Shown: piece after piece, positions 8,631-17,862 of the stretch
Numbering within the stretch: the first letter of the stretch is position 1
Layout: each line of letters opens with the position of its first letter
DNA from: Oscillospiraceae bacterium
Lineage (GTDB): Bacteria; Bacillota; Clostridia; Oscillospirales; Oscillospiraceae
Direction of reading: 5' to 3'
DNA length: 64,000 nucleotides
Assembly: GCA_017516065.1 (NCBI GenBank)
Contig: JAFWDQ010000003.1
Location: 62,001-126,000 of the forward strand
The notes under the pieces: model-generated
Told to the model about the DNA's origin: nothing
The model's input: the letters and a program-made list of their open reading frames with translations, nothing else
Databases searched by the model: none
Translations under genes and position numbers: made by a program

Positions 8631-9749
8631 ATGAGTAAACTCAATCGGTCCCACTATCTGCTGGGCTGTCGATTTGACAACTGGCTCTATCTGCTTCGGG
8701 ACAACCACTTTCTCATCGACAAGGGCCGCAAAGCCGAGGTCTGGTATATCAGCGCCATCTCGCTGATCCTGTACCCCCTGGCCGTGCTGGAAAAGCTGAT
8801 CTACGACCGCCGGATCAAGGCCACGGAGATCGACCGGCAGCCCCTCTACATCCTGGGTCACTGGCGCAGCGGCACCACCTATATTCAGAACATCCTCAGC
8901 CAGGACCCCCAGTTTGCCTGGTGCGACCCCGTCAATACCGCCACCATCAGCAACTGCATCCTGCTCAAAGGCCTGCTGGAGAAGGCGCAGGCGCCTCTGC
9001 TCAAATCGGCGCGGCCCATGGACAATATGAAGTACGACATCCACCTGCCTCTGGAGGATGCCTTCGGGCTGGCGACCATCTCGCCGTATACCATCATCCA
9101 TATGATCGCCTTCCCCCACTGGTTTGAGAAATACATCCCCTGCGCTTTCGTGGCGGACCTGCCGGAGGAAGAGCGGGCCAAATGGCGGGACGCCTACCTG
9201 TATATGCTCAAAAAGCTGACCTACCTCCACGAGGGCAAGCAGCTGATGCTGAAAAGCCCCGACAATACTGCCCACGTCCCGGCGCTGCTGGAGATGTTCC
9301 CCGCAGCCAAGTTCATCAATATCTACCGGGACCCCTACACCACCATCCTGTCCACCATCCATATGTTTGAAAAGCAGATGGACGTGCTGGCCATCGGGCC
9401 CAAGCCCGAGGGAGACTTCCCCATCATGCTGGAGGACACTATCCTGGGCATCTTTGAGCGGATGTACCGGGAGCTGTTCGAGATCGAGAAAACCCTGCCC
9501 CCCGAGCAGTATATCAGCGTCCGCTACGAGGACTTCGTCAAGGCGCCCACGGTCCACCTGCGCAAGGTCTACGAGACCCTGGGCCTGTCCGGCTTCGAGG
9601 AGGCTCTGCCCCGGTTCGAGGCCTATGTGGAGAACCAGCGGGGCTATGTGAAAAACCGCTTCCAACTCAACGACCGCCTGCGGGAGAAGATCAACAGCCG
9701 TCTGGGCTTCTACTTCGAACACTACGGCTACGCCATGGAAGAGGAATAA
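8631..9749 (+). CDS. PAPS-dependent sulfotransferase family protein
   Basis: Predicted to move a sulfuryl group from PAPS to an unknown acceptor; 372 residues. The 5'-phosphosulfate loop is [11 protein letters not shown] (RSGTT at 79-83) and the 3'-phosphate-binding region is [13 protein letters not shown] hydrophobic stretch at about 38-56 could be a membrane-associating segment. The GTGAGGCG before the ATG at 8631 is the ribosome site. It is followed 34 bases later by cysD and then cysNC, which make PAPS, so donor synthesis and transfer are co-encoded. The acceptor (sterol, lipid, glycan, small molecule) cannot be read from the sequence. Confidence 0.85.
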   Translation: MSKLNRSHYLLGCRFDNWLYLLRDNHFLIDKGRKAEVWYISAISLILYPLAVLEKLIYDRRIKATEIDRQPLYILGHWRSGTTYIQNILSQDPQFAWCDPVNTATISNCILLKGLLEKAQAPLLKSARPMDNMKYDIHLPLEDAFGLATISPYTIIHMIAFPHWFEKYIPCAFVADLPEEERAKWRDAYLYMLKKLTYLHEGKQLMLKSPDNTAHVPALLEMFPAAKFINIYRDPYTTILSTIHMFEKQMDVLAIGPKPEGDFPIMLEDTILGIFERMYRELFEIEKTLPPEQYISVRYEDFVKAPTVHLRKVYETLGLSGFEEALPRFEAYVENQRGYVKNRFQLNDRLREKINSRLGFYFEHYGYAMEEE

Positions 9750-9783
9750 TTCGCCGTCCGGCGGAAGGGAGATTGGATTACAA

Positions 9784-10665
9784 ATGGATCATCTGGATCT
9801 TCTGGAAAGCAAAAGCGTGCATATCCTCCGGGAGGCTTATGCCGCCTTTGAGAATCTCTGTATGCTCTGGTCCATCGGCAAGGACAGCACCGTTCTTCTG
9901 TGGCTGGCCCGGAAGGCGTTTTACGGCCACGTTCCCTTTCCCCTGGTCCATATCGATACCCACTACAAGATCCCGGAGATGATCGAATACCGGGACCGGC
10001 TGGCCATGGAGTACGGTCTGTATATGGTCTATGGCGAGAACAAGGAGGCCCTGGACCGGAAGTGCACCTTCCCCGACGGCGCCTGTTCCCGGGTGGAGTG
10101 CTGCCGTCTGCTGAAGACGGAGGCCCTGACCCATACTCTCAACGGCACCTGGCCCCGCTACCGGCTCAATCTCAAGACCGGCAAGTACGAGCTGGATACC
10201 AATAAGGAAGCCTACACCGGCGTCATCGTGGGCGCCCGGTCCGATGAGGAGGGCTCCCGCTCCAAGGAGCGGTATTTCTCCCCCCGGGACCGGAACAACG
10301 ACTGGGATCTGGACGATCAGCCCCCGGAGTTCTGGAATCAGTTCAAGACGGATTTCGCCCCGGGCACCCATGTGCGGATCCATCCCCTGCTGGACTGGAC
10401 GGAGCTGAATATCTGGGAGTACATCCAGCGGGAAAATATCCCCACGGTCTCGCTGTACTACAATCACGGCGACGGCACCCGGTACCGCAGTCTCGGCTGC
10501 GCGCCCTGCACCAAACCCATCAAGTCCGAGTCCCGCAATGTGGCGGAGATCATCGAGGAGCTGAGCACCGGCGCGCTGTCCAATATCGCCGAGCGCAGCG
10601 GCCGCGCACAGGACGCGGAAGATGGCGGCGGACTGGAAACCCTGCGCCGCAACGGTTATATGTAA
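9784..10665 (+). CDS. cysD: Sulfate adenylyltransferase subunit 2
   Basis: CysD is the ATP-pyrophosphatase-type subunit that adenylates sulfate to APS, driven by GTP hydrolysis in CysN. The 293 residues show the PP-loop [23 protein letters not shown], the [14 protein letters not shown] segment, [10 protein letters not shown] and a C-terminal RSLGCAPCT. The gene is full length and intact. The ribosome site is GGAAGGGAG before ATG 9784. It is followed eight bases later by the GTG-containing leader of cysNC. No sulfate reduction genes are visible, which favours sulfation over cysteine synthesis. Confidence 0.95.
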   Translation: MDHLDLLESKSVHILREAYAAFENLCMLWSIGKDSTVLLWLARKAFYGHVPFPLVHIDTHYKIPEMIEYRDRLAMEYGLYMVYGENKEALDRKCTFPDGACSRVECCRLLKTEALTHTLNGTWPRYRLNLKTGKYELDTNKEAYTGVIVGARSDEEGSRSKERYFSPRDRNNDWDLDDQPPEFWNQFKTDFAPGTHVRIHPLLDWTELNIWEYIQRENIPTVSLYYNHGDGTRYRSLGCAPCTKPIKSESRNVAEIIEELSTGALSNIAERSGRAQDAEDGGGLETLRRNGYM

Positions 10666-10682
10666 AAGACGAGGTGTGTCCC

Positions 10683-12530
10683 ATGGATGAATTACTCAGC
10701 ATCGTGACCGTCGGCCACGTGGATCACGGCAAGAGCACTGTGATCGGCCGGCTCATGGCGGACGCCGGCGTACTGCCGGAGGGCAAGCTGGAGCAGATCC
10801 GGGAGAACTGCCGGCGCAACTCCAAGCCCTTCGAGTACGCTTTCCTGCTGGACGCGCTGAAAAACGAGCGGGAGCAGGGCATCACCATCGATACCGCCCG
10901 CTGCTTCTTCTCCAGCGACGTGCGCAGCTATATCATCATCGACGCCCCCGGTCATATCGAGTTTCTGAAGAACATGGTCACCGGCGCCTCCCGTGCGGAG
11001 GCCGCCCTGCTGGTCATCGACGCGGCCCGCGGCGTGGAGGAGAATACCCGCCGCCACGGCTACTTCCTGTCCATGCTGGGCATCCGCCAGGTGGCCGTTC
11101 TGGTCAATAAGATGGACCTGGTGAACTATCAGGAGCGGGTGTTCCGGGATATCCGGGACGAGTACGAGCAGTTTCTGGCCAAGATCGGCATCGTCCCCGC
11201 CTCCTTCATCCCCGTCAGCGGCATGCAGGGCGACAACATCGTCATCCCCTCCGCCAACATGCCCTGGTACCAGGGCGTCACCGTCCTGCGGCAGATGGAC
11301 GCCTTCCGCACCATCCCCGCCCCGGAGCGGATGCCCCTGCGCATGCCCGTCCAGGGCGTATATAAGTTCACCCAGAATAACGACAGCCGCCGTATCGTGG
11401 CCGGTACCATCGACTCCGGCTCCGTCCGGGCAGGCGACGAGCTGATCTTCCTGCCCTCCGGCAAGAAGACCACCGTGAAAAATCTGGAGGTCTTCAACGC
11501 CCCCACGCCCCAGCGCTTCGCCGCGGGACAGGCCGCCGGCTTCACCACCACCGAGCAGATCTTCGTCCGCCGGGGCGAGGTGGTCTGCCGGGCCGACGAG
11601 ACGCCTCCCTGCGTGGGCGTGCGGCTGAAGACAAATCTCTTCTGGCTGGGCCGTCAGCCGCTCCAGCGCAACCGCCGCTACTTCTTCAAGTGCGGCACCG
11701 CCAAGGTGGAGATGCAGCTGGAAAAGGTCGAGCGGGTGGTCAACGCCTCCGACCTGAGCTGCCAGACCCGGCAGTACGTGGAGAAAAACGAGGTGGCGGA
11801 GTGTGTCCTGACGCTGGAGCGCCCCATCGCTTTCGATCTGGCCGGTTCCATCGAGGCCACCAGCCGCTTCGTCATCGTCGATGAATACGAGATCGCCGGC
11901 GGCGGCATCATCACGGAATCTCTGGCCGAATATGATTACGACACCCGAAATATCCGCTGGTCCGGCGACGCCATGACGTCCGCCGAGCGGGCCCGTCATC
12001 AGTCCAACCGGGGACTGGTGGTCTGGATGACCGGCCTGTCCGGCTCCGGCAAGACCACCATCGCCCAGGAGGTGGAACGGCGGCTGGTTACCTCCGGGGT
12101 CACCGCCTACGTGCTGGACGGCGATAAGGTCCGCCGCGGCCTGTGCAGCGACCTGGGCTTTACCGACACCGACCGGACGGAGAACATCCGCCGGGTGTCC
12201 GAGGCGGCAAACCTCTTCCGGGACGCCGGCGTCGTTACGCTGGTAACTCTGATCTCCCCCTTTGCCTCCAGCCGGGCCAACGCCCGGCAGGTCATCGGCA
12301 AGGACTTCATGGAGGTTTACGTCAAAGCCAGCCTGGAGACCTGTATCCGCCGGGACCCGAAAAAGCTCTACCGCAAGGCCCTGGACGGCAATATCCGCTC
12401 CTTCACCGGTCTGGACTCCCCCTATGAGGCCCCGGACAATCCGGATCTGCTCCTGGATACGGAGCGCTGGAGCGAGGAGGAGTGCGTGGAGGCCCTGCTG
12501 GCCGCCATCGGCAAATGGCTGAAGGCCTGA
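10683..12530 (+). CDS. cysNC: Bifunctional sulfate adenylyltransferase subunit 1 / APS kinase
   Basis: Fusion of the GTPase subunit CysN (about residues 1-430) with APS kinase CysC (about 440-615), so one polypeptide supports APS formation and its phosphorylation to PAPS. CysN motifs: GHVDHGKSTVIGRL, DAPGH and NKMDL. CysC motifs: GLSGSGKTT P-loop, DGDKVRRGL and a YEAPDNPDL segment near the end. The start is ATG 10683 with GAGGTG six bases upstream; an in-frame GTG at 10674 overlaps that ribosome site. All key motifs are intact. The 615-residue length fits known CysNC fusions. Confidence 0.95.
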   Translation: MDELLSIVTVGHVDHGKSTVIGRLMADAGVLPEGKLEQIRENCRRNSKPFEYAFLLDALKNEREQGITIDTARCFFSSDVRSYIIIDAPGHIEFLKNMVTGASRAEAALLVIDAARGVEENTRRHGYFLSMLGIRQVAVLVNKMDLVNYQERVFRDIRDEYEQFLAKIGIVPASFIPVSGMQGDNIVIPSANMPWYQGVTVLRQMDAFRTIPAPERMPLRMPVQGVYKFTQNNDSRRIVAGTIDSGSVRAGDELIFLPSGKKTTVKNLEVFNAPTPQRFAAGQAAGFTTTEQIFVRRGEVVCRADETPPCVGVRLKTNLFWLGRQPLQRNRRYFFKCGTAKVEMQLEKVERVVNASDLSCQTRQYVEKNEVAECVLTLERPIAFDLAGSIEATSRFVIVDEYEIAGGGIITESLAEYDYDTRNIRWSGDAMTSAERARHQSNRGLVVWMTGLSGSGKTTIAQEVERRLVTSGVTAYVLDGDKVRRGLCSDLGFTDTDRTENIRRVSEAANLFRDAGVVTLVTLISPFASSRANARQVIGKDFMEVYVKASLETCIRRDPKKLYRKALDGNIRSFTGLDSPYEAPDNPDLLLDTERWSEEECVEALLAAIGKWLKA

Positions 12531-12564
12531 CCCTGTCTATCATCACAAGAGGAGGTGCGTCAAT

Positions 12565-13386
12565 ATGAGACCCGACGGAATCCGCGTGCGCGGCGAGGAC
12601 GCCATGTATGAGCTGATCCCCTATTTCCTGACCAAGCGCTACGACGCCATGAACATGATCACAGTGGATATCCCCATGGCGCCGATCCACGAATACATGA
12701 ACAAGAAGCGGGCCGAGGGCAGGCAGATGACGTATCTCACTGTCCTGCTGGCCGCCTATGTCCGCATGGTCCAACAGTTCCCCAGTCTCAACCGTTTCGT
12801 GGGCAATCGGAAGATCTATGAGCACAAGGATTTCACCGTGGCCATGGTGGTCCTGCGCCCCGGCGAGGACGACAACACCATCTCCAAGATCCGCTTTGAG
12901 CTCACCGACGACATCTTCACCGTCCACCAGAAGCTCATCGAGTACATCACGGAAAACCGGAAGGACAACAACGACAACTCCCTGGACAAGGTCATGCATA
13001 CTCTGCTGTCCGTGCCGGGTCTCATGCGGTTCTTGATCGGTATCGTCTGGTTCCTGGAAAAGCACAATATGCTGCCGAGGAAGCTGTGCGACATCAGCCC
13101 CTTCCACGCCAGCGTGCTCATCTCCAATCTGGCCAGCATCCGCTCCAACCACATCTATCACCACGTCTACCAGTTTGGCTCCACCAGCATCGCCCTGACC
13201 ATCGGCAATATGCGGGAGGTGCCCCGGCAGACCAGGAACGGCGTGGTCCACGACCGCTGCCTGCCTCTGGGCATCGTCATGGACGAGCGGATCTGCTCCG
13301 GTCACTACTATATCCAGGCCTTCAACCTGCTTAAGGCCCTGCTGAAGAATCCCGAGAAGCTGGAGCAGCCCGTCACGGACGACTGA
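12565..13386 (+). CDS. Lipoyl-less 2-oxoacid dehydrogenase E2-like acyltransferase, altered active site
   Basis: A 273-residue protein resembling only the catalytic (chloramphenicol-acetyltransferase-like) domain of E2 acyltransferases; there is no lipoyl or E1/E3-binding domain. The region SVLISNLASI and the following ALTIGNMREVP match the E2 trimer fold. The catalytic motif DHRxxDG of true E2s reads DERICSG (about 240-246), so the active-site His is Glu and the Asp is Ser. Either it is not an acyltransferase or it uses other residues. The GAGGAGGTG site is strong, and it is the last gene of the sulfation cassette before a terminator, which suggests a linked but unknown role. Confidence 0.8.
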   Translation: MRPDGIRVRGEDAMYELIPYFLTKRYDAMNMITVDIPMAPIHEYMNKKRAEGRQMTYLTVLLAAYVRMVQQFPSLNRFVGNRKIYEHKDFTVAMVVLRPGEDDNTISKIRFELTDDIFTVHQKLIEYITENRKDNNDNSLDKVMHTLLSVPGLMRFLIGIVWFLEKHNMLPRKLCDISPFHASVLISNLASIRSNHIYHHVYQFGSTSIALTIGNMREVPRQTRNGVVHDRCLPLGIVMDERICSGHYYIQAFNLLKALLKNPEKLEQPVTDD

Positions 13387-13416
13387 GGCTCCGGCTGTCT
13401 CCCCCTTTCACGCTGT

Positions 13417-13454
13417 AAAAAGTCCCCTGCCGCATCAGCGGCAGGGGACTTTTA
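13417..13454. terminator. Bidirectional terminator between convergent genes
   Basis: AAAAGTCCCCTGCCGC, loop ATCA, and its complement ending in GGACTTTT. The A-tract on one side and T-tract on the other serve both strands: the sulfation cassette (+) and the membrane protein gene (-). Confidence 0.9.
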
Positions 13455-13460
13455 CTATTA

Positions 13461-14057
13461 TTACTTTTTGCGGGTCTTCTTTTTCTTGACCTTTTTCACG
13501 CCGTGGAGGCTGGCCTCGCTGGGGGCGTTGTTTTCCTCATCCTGCTCCTCAAAGGTAAAGTTGACCAGAGAGCCGCCGGCGCGCTTGATGAGCACCATGG
13601 AGGTGCCCGTCGTCACGAGCGCGCTGAAGAAATAGGAGGTATAGACAAAGCCCAGGACCATCAGGATCACCCGGGCGCCGTGCTCGCCGCCGATGGTGGT
13701 GTCGCCGTAGAAAAAGCCGGCCAGCTCCAGCACAACGGATATGATGAAGCAGGCAAGTCCGCACCGGTTGATCACGGCACGGTCTCTCGGCGACTGATTC
13801 CGGTAGGACAGGGCCGCCACGATAATGACCAGCACCACGTCCAGGATCAGGAAATACCAGCTCTTCTGATACCAGGCCTTGATCATCATGAGCGTCGCCG
13901 CCACAAAGATGACGACACTGCAGAAGACGTAGGGATACGCGGAGATCCGTCCCATGGTGATATGCGCGTCCCGGTACATCGCCCGCAGATCCCACAGGCA
14001 GAAGGGCTCCAGCTTCTCGGGAGGCCCGTTCCTCCAGCTTCCTCTTACGTAGCTCAT
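13461..14057 (-). CDS. Hypothetical four-helix membrane protein
   Basis: I do not recognise a family. The 198-residue protein has four hydrophobic segments, roughly residues 45-62, 66-84, 100-118 and 130-150, joined by short loops, and a highly basic C-terminal tail of Lys/Arg residues that should face the cytoplasm. The N-terminal 40 residues are polar. The ATG at 14057 follows GAGGTGAGCC. It has its own transcription unit between two terminators; neighbours give no functional clue. Confidence 0.75.
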   Translation of the reverse strand: MSYVRGSWRNGPPEKLEPFCLWDLRAMYRDAHITMGRISAYPYVFCSVVIFVAATLMMIKAWYQKSWYFLILDVVLVIIVAALSYRNQSPRDRAVINRCGLACFIISVVLELAGFFYGDTTIGGEHGARVILMVLGFVYTSYFFSALVTTGTSMVLIKRAGGSLVNFTFEEQDEENNAPSEASLHGVKKVKKKKTRKK

Positions 14058-14165
14058 AGGCTCACCTCAGTTTCGCAGTAGCAGTATTTTAATTATTTTA
14101 TCCCAGATCCGCAGTCCTGTCAACCTCTATCTCCGGGAATATCTCCGGGAAAAGCACGGCACCGA

Positions 14166-14201
14166 AGAGAAAAAGAAGGGCGGCCCTGAGGCCGCCCTTC
14201 C
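14166..14201 (-). terminator. Intrinsic terminator after the MFS gene
   Basis: Minus-strand GAAGGGCGGCC stem with a four-base loop followed by TTTTTCTC, 44 bases after the stop at 14245. Confidence 0.88.
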
Positions 14202-14244
14202 GGATGTAAGTCTTTCGGTTTGTCCCTTAAAGAGAGGTTACGTC

Positions 14245-15561
14245 TTAGGTGTGCATCGTGCCGGTGACGTCCTCGACGGCATGCTTCTTGGCGTAGCCGT
14301 TGCAGATGAAGCAGATCACGATGGACACGATGGCAGCGATGATCGCGATGGTCAGAGCAGTGTTGGCATTGCCGGCCTTGGCGATCAGCGTGGAGTACAT
14401 GGCCATACCCAGAGCACTGATCAGGGGGATGAACATGCAGACCACGGAGTAGATGGAGGTGTACTCCTTGATGCCGAAGATGGTCCGGGTCAGGATCGGG
14501 GCAGCCATGTCGATCATGGTGCACAGGAAGCCGATCAGCGCACAAGCCACGCAGGCCAGGACGAACTGAGTGCCGCTGTTGTCGATCATGAACAGCATGA
14601 TCAGCATACCGATGATACCGATGACCACGGAAACGGTGACGCCAGCGGCGACGCCCTTTCTATCGTTGATCGCGCCGGTGATCAGGTTGCCCAGCGTACC
14701 GCCGCACCACCAGTTGAAGCCGGAGGCCACGCCTGCCTGCGCCACGTTCAGACCCGCGCAGAGCTGGCCCCAGGTGGGCAGCTGAGCGGTGAAGGAGATG
14801 GCCAGAATCAGGATGATAACATAGACAATGATGAGATAATAGATCGGCGTATGTAACGCTTCCTTGAATGTCTTGCCCGGGAGGTCCTCCTGTGCGACGA
14901 CCTCCGTTTGACCTTGTTTGTCTGCGCCGTATGCCAGCATCCCGATATCTGCGGGACGAGAGCGGATCAGGAAGAACAGGATGACTTCCAGAACGACGAA
15001 GGCGATGATGCCGAGGACCAGGTTAGCCACACGCCAGCCGCACTTCATGATCAGTGCGCCGGCCAGGGACTGCATAACACCGGAACCGATACTGGTACCG
15101 CAGACCGCGATGCCCAGAGCGGTGCCCATGTTGGCAGCGAACCATGCGTTGATCAGGGTGGGAGCCAGCAGGAAGCCGAGGAAGCCGCCGCAGGCGCCCA
15201 GGATCACGTTGGCCACATAGTACGGGGCCAGGGAGTGGATGGTGCCGATCAGCTGCCAGGCGCAGAACTGGATGATCGCCAGGATCATAACCGTCTTCCG
15301 GACGTCGTTCTTCTGATAGATACGTCCTGCGAACGGGGACATAATGAAGATGACGACGTAGTTTAGGCTGATGGCGTAGGCAACGATGGGAACGGGAACG
15401 CCCAGTTCCGTGGAGATGGAGACCAGGAACACGGCCAGGCAGTTAGAGTAAATTCCCAAGCAGCAGAACAGGATCAGGAACACGCTGATCACGATGATCC
15501 ACGCATAATGGAACTTAGCATTTGCCAATGCCGGCTTCCTGGTACAGGGTTTAAGTGCCAT
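14245..15561 (-). CDS. MFS transporter
   Basis: Major facilitator superfamily permease, 438 residues with twelve predicted membrane helices; the general look (LxxxxGxxY-type N-terminus and a central hydrophilic loop around residues 205-235) is that of the oxalate/formate-antiporter-like group, so an organic acid is a reasonable but unproven substrate. It is transcribed away from the lactonase/ALDH/ADH operon from a promoter whose flanks resemble that operon's promoter, which suggests co-regulation and that it may carry that pathway's substrate or product. The ATG at 15561 follows AAGAGGAGG. Confidence 0.88.
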   Translation of the reverse strand: MALKPCTRKPALANAKFHYAWIIVISVFLILFCCLGIYSNCLAVFLVSISTELGVPVPIVAYAISLNYVVIFIMSPFAGRIYQKNDVRKTVMILAIIQFCAWQLIGTIHSLAPYYVANVILGACGGFLGFLLAPTLINAWFAANMGTALGIAVCGTSIGSGVMQSLAGALIMKCGWRVANLVLGIIAFVVLEVILFFLIRSRPADIGMLAYGADKQGQTEVVAQEDLPGKTFKEALHTPIYYLIIVYVIILILAISFTAQLPTWGQLCAGLNVAQAGVASGFNWWCGGTLGNLITGAINDRKGVAAGVTVSVVIGIIGMLIMLFMIDNSGTQFVLACVACALIGFLCTMIDMAAPILTRTIFGIKEYTSIYSVVCMFIPLISALGMAMYSTLIAKAGNANTALTIAIIAAIVSIVICFICNGYAKKHAVEDVTGTMHT

Positions 15562-15770
15562 AACAGAAACCTCCTCTTAAAATGATGTGATACGGCAAAC
15601 TGCACAACTTTGCATAATCACCGTATCGGGATGGATTTTCCCGCACCTTCTCTGACGCCGCTCACCGGGCCCCTCCGCTGCAAAGCACAGCATACCCGGC
15701 TGCTGAACGACAGAGAAAACAATACGGGAACGCAGGGAATTGGGGATTAACAGAAAGGCTTGTTGGGCAC

Positions 15771-15799
15771 ATTATACTCATCTGCTTTATTTTTGTCAA
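15771..15799 (-). promoter_or_regulatory. Consensus sigma-A promoter of the MFS gene
   Basis: Minus-strand TTGACA (15799-15794), 17-base spacer, TATAAT (15776-15771), followed by GTGCCCAA. It leaves a leader of about 200 bases. Confidence 0.85.
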
Positions 15800-16751
15800 G
15801 TTTTTTGGGCATTTTTCTATTTCCCTTATACTTCCTTTTTTTGACTATTTGACACGGGTTAGTTACAGACCCGTTTCACAATATATATAAATAAGGTACA
15901 TATCGTGCTCCCGCAGCCTGTTTCCGCGTTTTAGTGACATTTGGTTACAAATCAGAACATAAAATAACAGAAATCCGGCGTTCTTCACATATTTTCACTG
16001 GCCGGGAGGGCCTCCGGGTGGGTCCGCCCCCCTATTTTCTTCCAGCGCACGGACTGAAAAGAGAATCTGACAGCAGCTTGTTCCTGCGTGGTCTCCGGAT
16101 CTGTTCGCCCTGGAAGAATCGCAGAAAATCATTGATATTTCAGCAAAAATCATTGTCCTCTCCCTTCTCCCCCGCTGCCGATGTTACCGGTGTTCCCCCG
16201 GCCTCCAAAAAAGATGTGGGCATTTTGCACAAAGAAAATGACGCCTTTTGTCTTTTCCGTCGGGCTCTCTCTTTGAGGGGGCCGGGCGCTGTTTTTTGTC
16301 GGGGACCTGCCACTGTGCGGTCTGACCGCCGGATCTCCGTCTCCGGCTGCCGGAAGGCCGTTTTCCTGCTGCATACTATTATAATAATGTGTCCCGGCGT
16401 GTCCTCTTCTGCGGGGAGGAACCCCCGGACGGAACCCCGGCGGATACCGTCTTCCGGGCAGGCACGGGTGTGATGGCCTCCGGAGGCGGCCGGAACGGGC
16501 ACTGCGGTCCTCCTGCCGGCCCGGCTGACGGTCCCGCCACAGCGTTCCCCGTTCCCGGGACGGGCGAAACGCCACGTTTTGCCGTTCCAGGGGTGTTGTG
16601 CCACATGTAACGGCAGTAAACCTGAACGGCACATTTGTTCTATATTGGTGAAAAAAGTTACAAAAAAGAACACAAATGATTGAAACGGGATATTAAGTGC
16701 CTGTATTTACGTCAGAGAGGCCCTGAAGGGCAAAAAAAAGCACCAAAAACA
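15800..16751 (+). other. Gene-free 0.95-kb region between divergent promoters
   Basis: No protein-like open frame is seen; the frames present lack ribosome sites and family features. It holds a short stem (ACGGGT...ACCCGT, about 15854-15873) followed by an AT-rich TATATATAA run at 15881-15890, and several GTTACA words (near 15863, 15952 and 16658). TTTGTTC and GAACACAAA near 16632 and 16668 form a wide inverted repeat. An unannotated RNA or regulator sites are possible; neither is shown. Confidence 0.4.
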
Positions 16752-16780
16752 TTGACAAGCCCATACGGGGCTGGTATAAT
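16752..16780 (+). promoter_or_regulatory. Consensus promoter of the lactonase-ALDH-ADH operon
   Basis: TTGACA, 17-base spacer, TATAAT with an upstream TG (extended -10). The spacer contains AGCCC-ATACG-GGGCT, and TGTGCACA follows the -10; both are possible operators. The leader to the first start codon is about 190 bases. Confidence 0.88.
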
Positions 16781-16830
16781 GTGCACAAGAGAATGATTCG
16801 TTGCTGCATCCTTATATGTCACTTATTTTC

Positions 16831-16851
16831 GGCCCGGGCCGCGCCCGGGCC
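16831..16851 (+). other. GC-rich leader hairpin
   Basis: GGCCCGGGC, loop CGC, GCCCGGGCC: a nine-pair all-GC stem inside the 5' leader of the lactonase operon, with no U-tract. It may stabilise the transcript or have a regulatory role. Confidence 0.6.
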
Positions 16852-16976
16852 TATGTAAGCGTTTTGGGGGTGTTGCAGGCGTTCGGATGTACCATATGTG
16901 ACAATGTAATAAATTCCGCCCGGGGCTGCACTTTTTCGTCTCCCTGAGCGAAAAAATTAGAATGGAGGGTTTCTCT

Positions 16977-17765
16977 ATGAGCGTTAAAAAGGTCTATATC
17001 CTGCCTTGCGGCGAGCTGTGGGGCCCGCGGCACCTGTCCATGGAAGGCGGCGGCGACGAGCCTACTCTGGCTCCGATGTATGCCGTCCTGTTCGACACCG
17101 ACGACGGTTGGGTCATGCTGGACTGCGGCATGCACTTCATCAAGGGTCGTCAGATCGATCCCGTCCTCGACGTCTGCAAGTGGACCGACGACGACAACAT
17201 CCTCGTGCAGCTGGCGAAGATCAACCTGAAGCCCACGGACATCAAGACGATGGTCCTGTCCCACACCCATCTGGATCACTCCGGCTATCTGGAGTACTTC
17301 ACTGAGGCGAAGATCTACATCCATCAGGATGAGTTCGAGTCCGTCTTCCTGAACTACATCAAGGGTGACTACAAGGCCATGGGCTCCGTCTCCCCGAACG
17401 ATATTCCCATCTGGATCAACGCCCATCTGCATTGGGAAGTCGTTCCCAACACCACCGATCACTTCACCGTTGTTGACGGCATCGAGTGCTACAACTTCGG
17501 CCACGGCCACACCCCCGGCATGCTGGGTCTGCTGGTCGACTTCCCGAAGTCCGGCCCCACCGTTCTCACCAGCGACTGCGTGTACTTCCCGGAGAACTAT
17601 GGTCCTCCCATCATCTATCCGGGTCTGTGCGTCGACAGAGAAGGCTACAAGGAGGCCGTCGAGAAGATCCGCAAGATCGTTGCCGAAAAGAACGCCCGCA
17701 TCTGGTACGGTCACTATCCCGAGCAGTATGCTTCCTGGAAAAAGGTCCCCGAGTGGGAGGAGTAA
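16977..17765 (+). CDS. Metallo-beta-lactamase-fold lactonase (AHL-lactonase family)
   Basis: Predicted lactone hydrolase of 262 residues. The dinuclear zinc set is complete: HTHLDH (H96, H98, D100, H101), a His in NFGHGHTPG (about 176-178), D200 and H246. Y203, three residues after the bridging Asp, matches the catalytic Tyr194 of AiiA lactonase. The start is ATG 16977 with GGAGGG upstream; the ATG at 16962 is part of that ribosome site. It heads an operon with an aldehyde and an alcohol dehydrogenase, so the substrate may be a small lactone feeding catabolism instead of a signalling lactone. Confidence 0.88.
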   Translation: MSVKKVYILPCGELWGPRHLSMEGGGDEPTLAPMYAVLFDTDDGWVMLDCGMHFIKGRQIDPVLDVCKWTDDDNILVQLAKINLKPTDIKTMVLSHTHLDHSGYLEYFTEAKIYIHQDEFESVFLNYIKGDYKAMGSVSPNDIPIWINAHLHWEVVPNTTDHFTVVDGIECYNFGHGHTPGMLGLLVDFPKSGPTVLTSDCVYFPENYGPPIIYPGLCVDREGYKEAVEKIRKIVAEKNARIWYGHYPEQYASWKKVPEWEE

Positions 17766-17862
17766 TCCAAGTCCTTTTTCCCCATTACTAATCTGTCCAT
17801 GATTCCCGGTGGATTTCGTATCGCCGGGGTTAGGAAAAAATCTTTAATAGAGGTGAGCTAAA

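Noticed and set aside
15934..16673. Overlapping open frames of 160-179 residues on both strands
   Set aside because: No ribosome sites, no protein-like composition and no recognisable domain; treated as non-coding.
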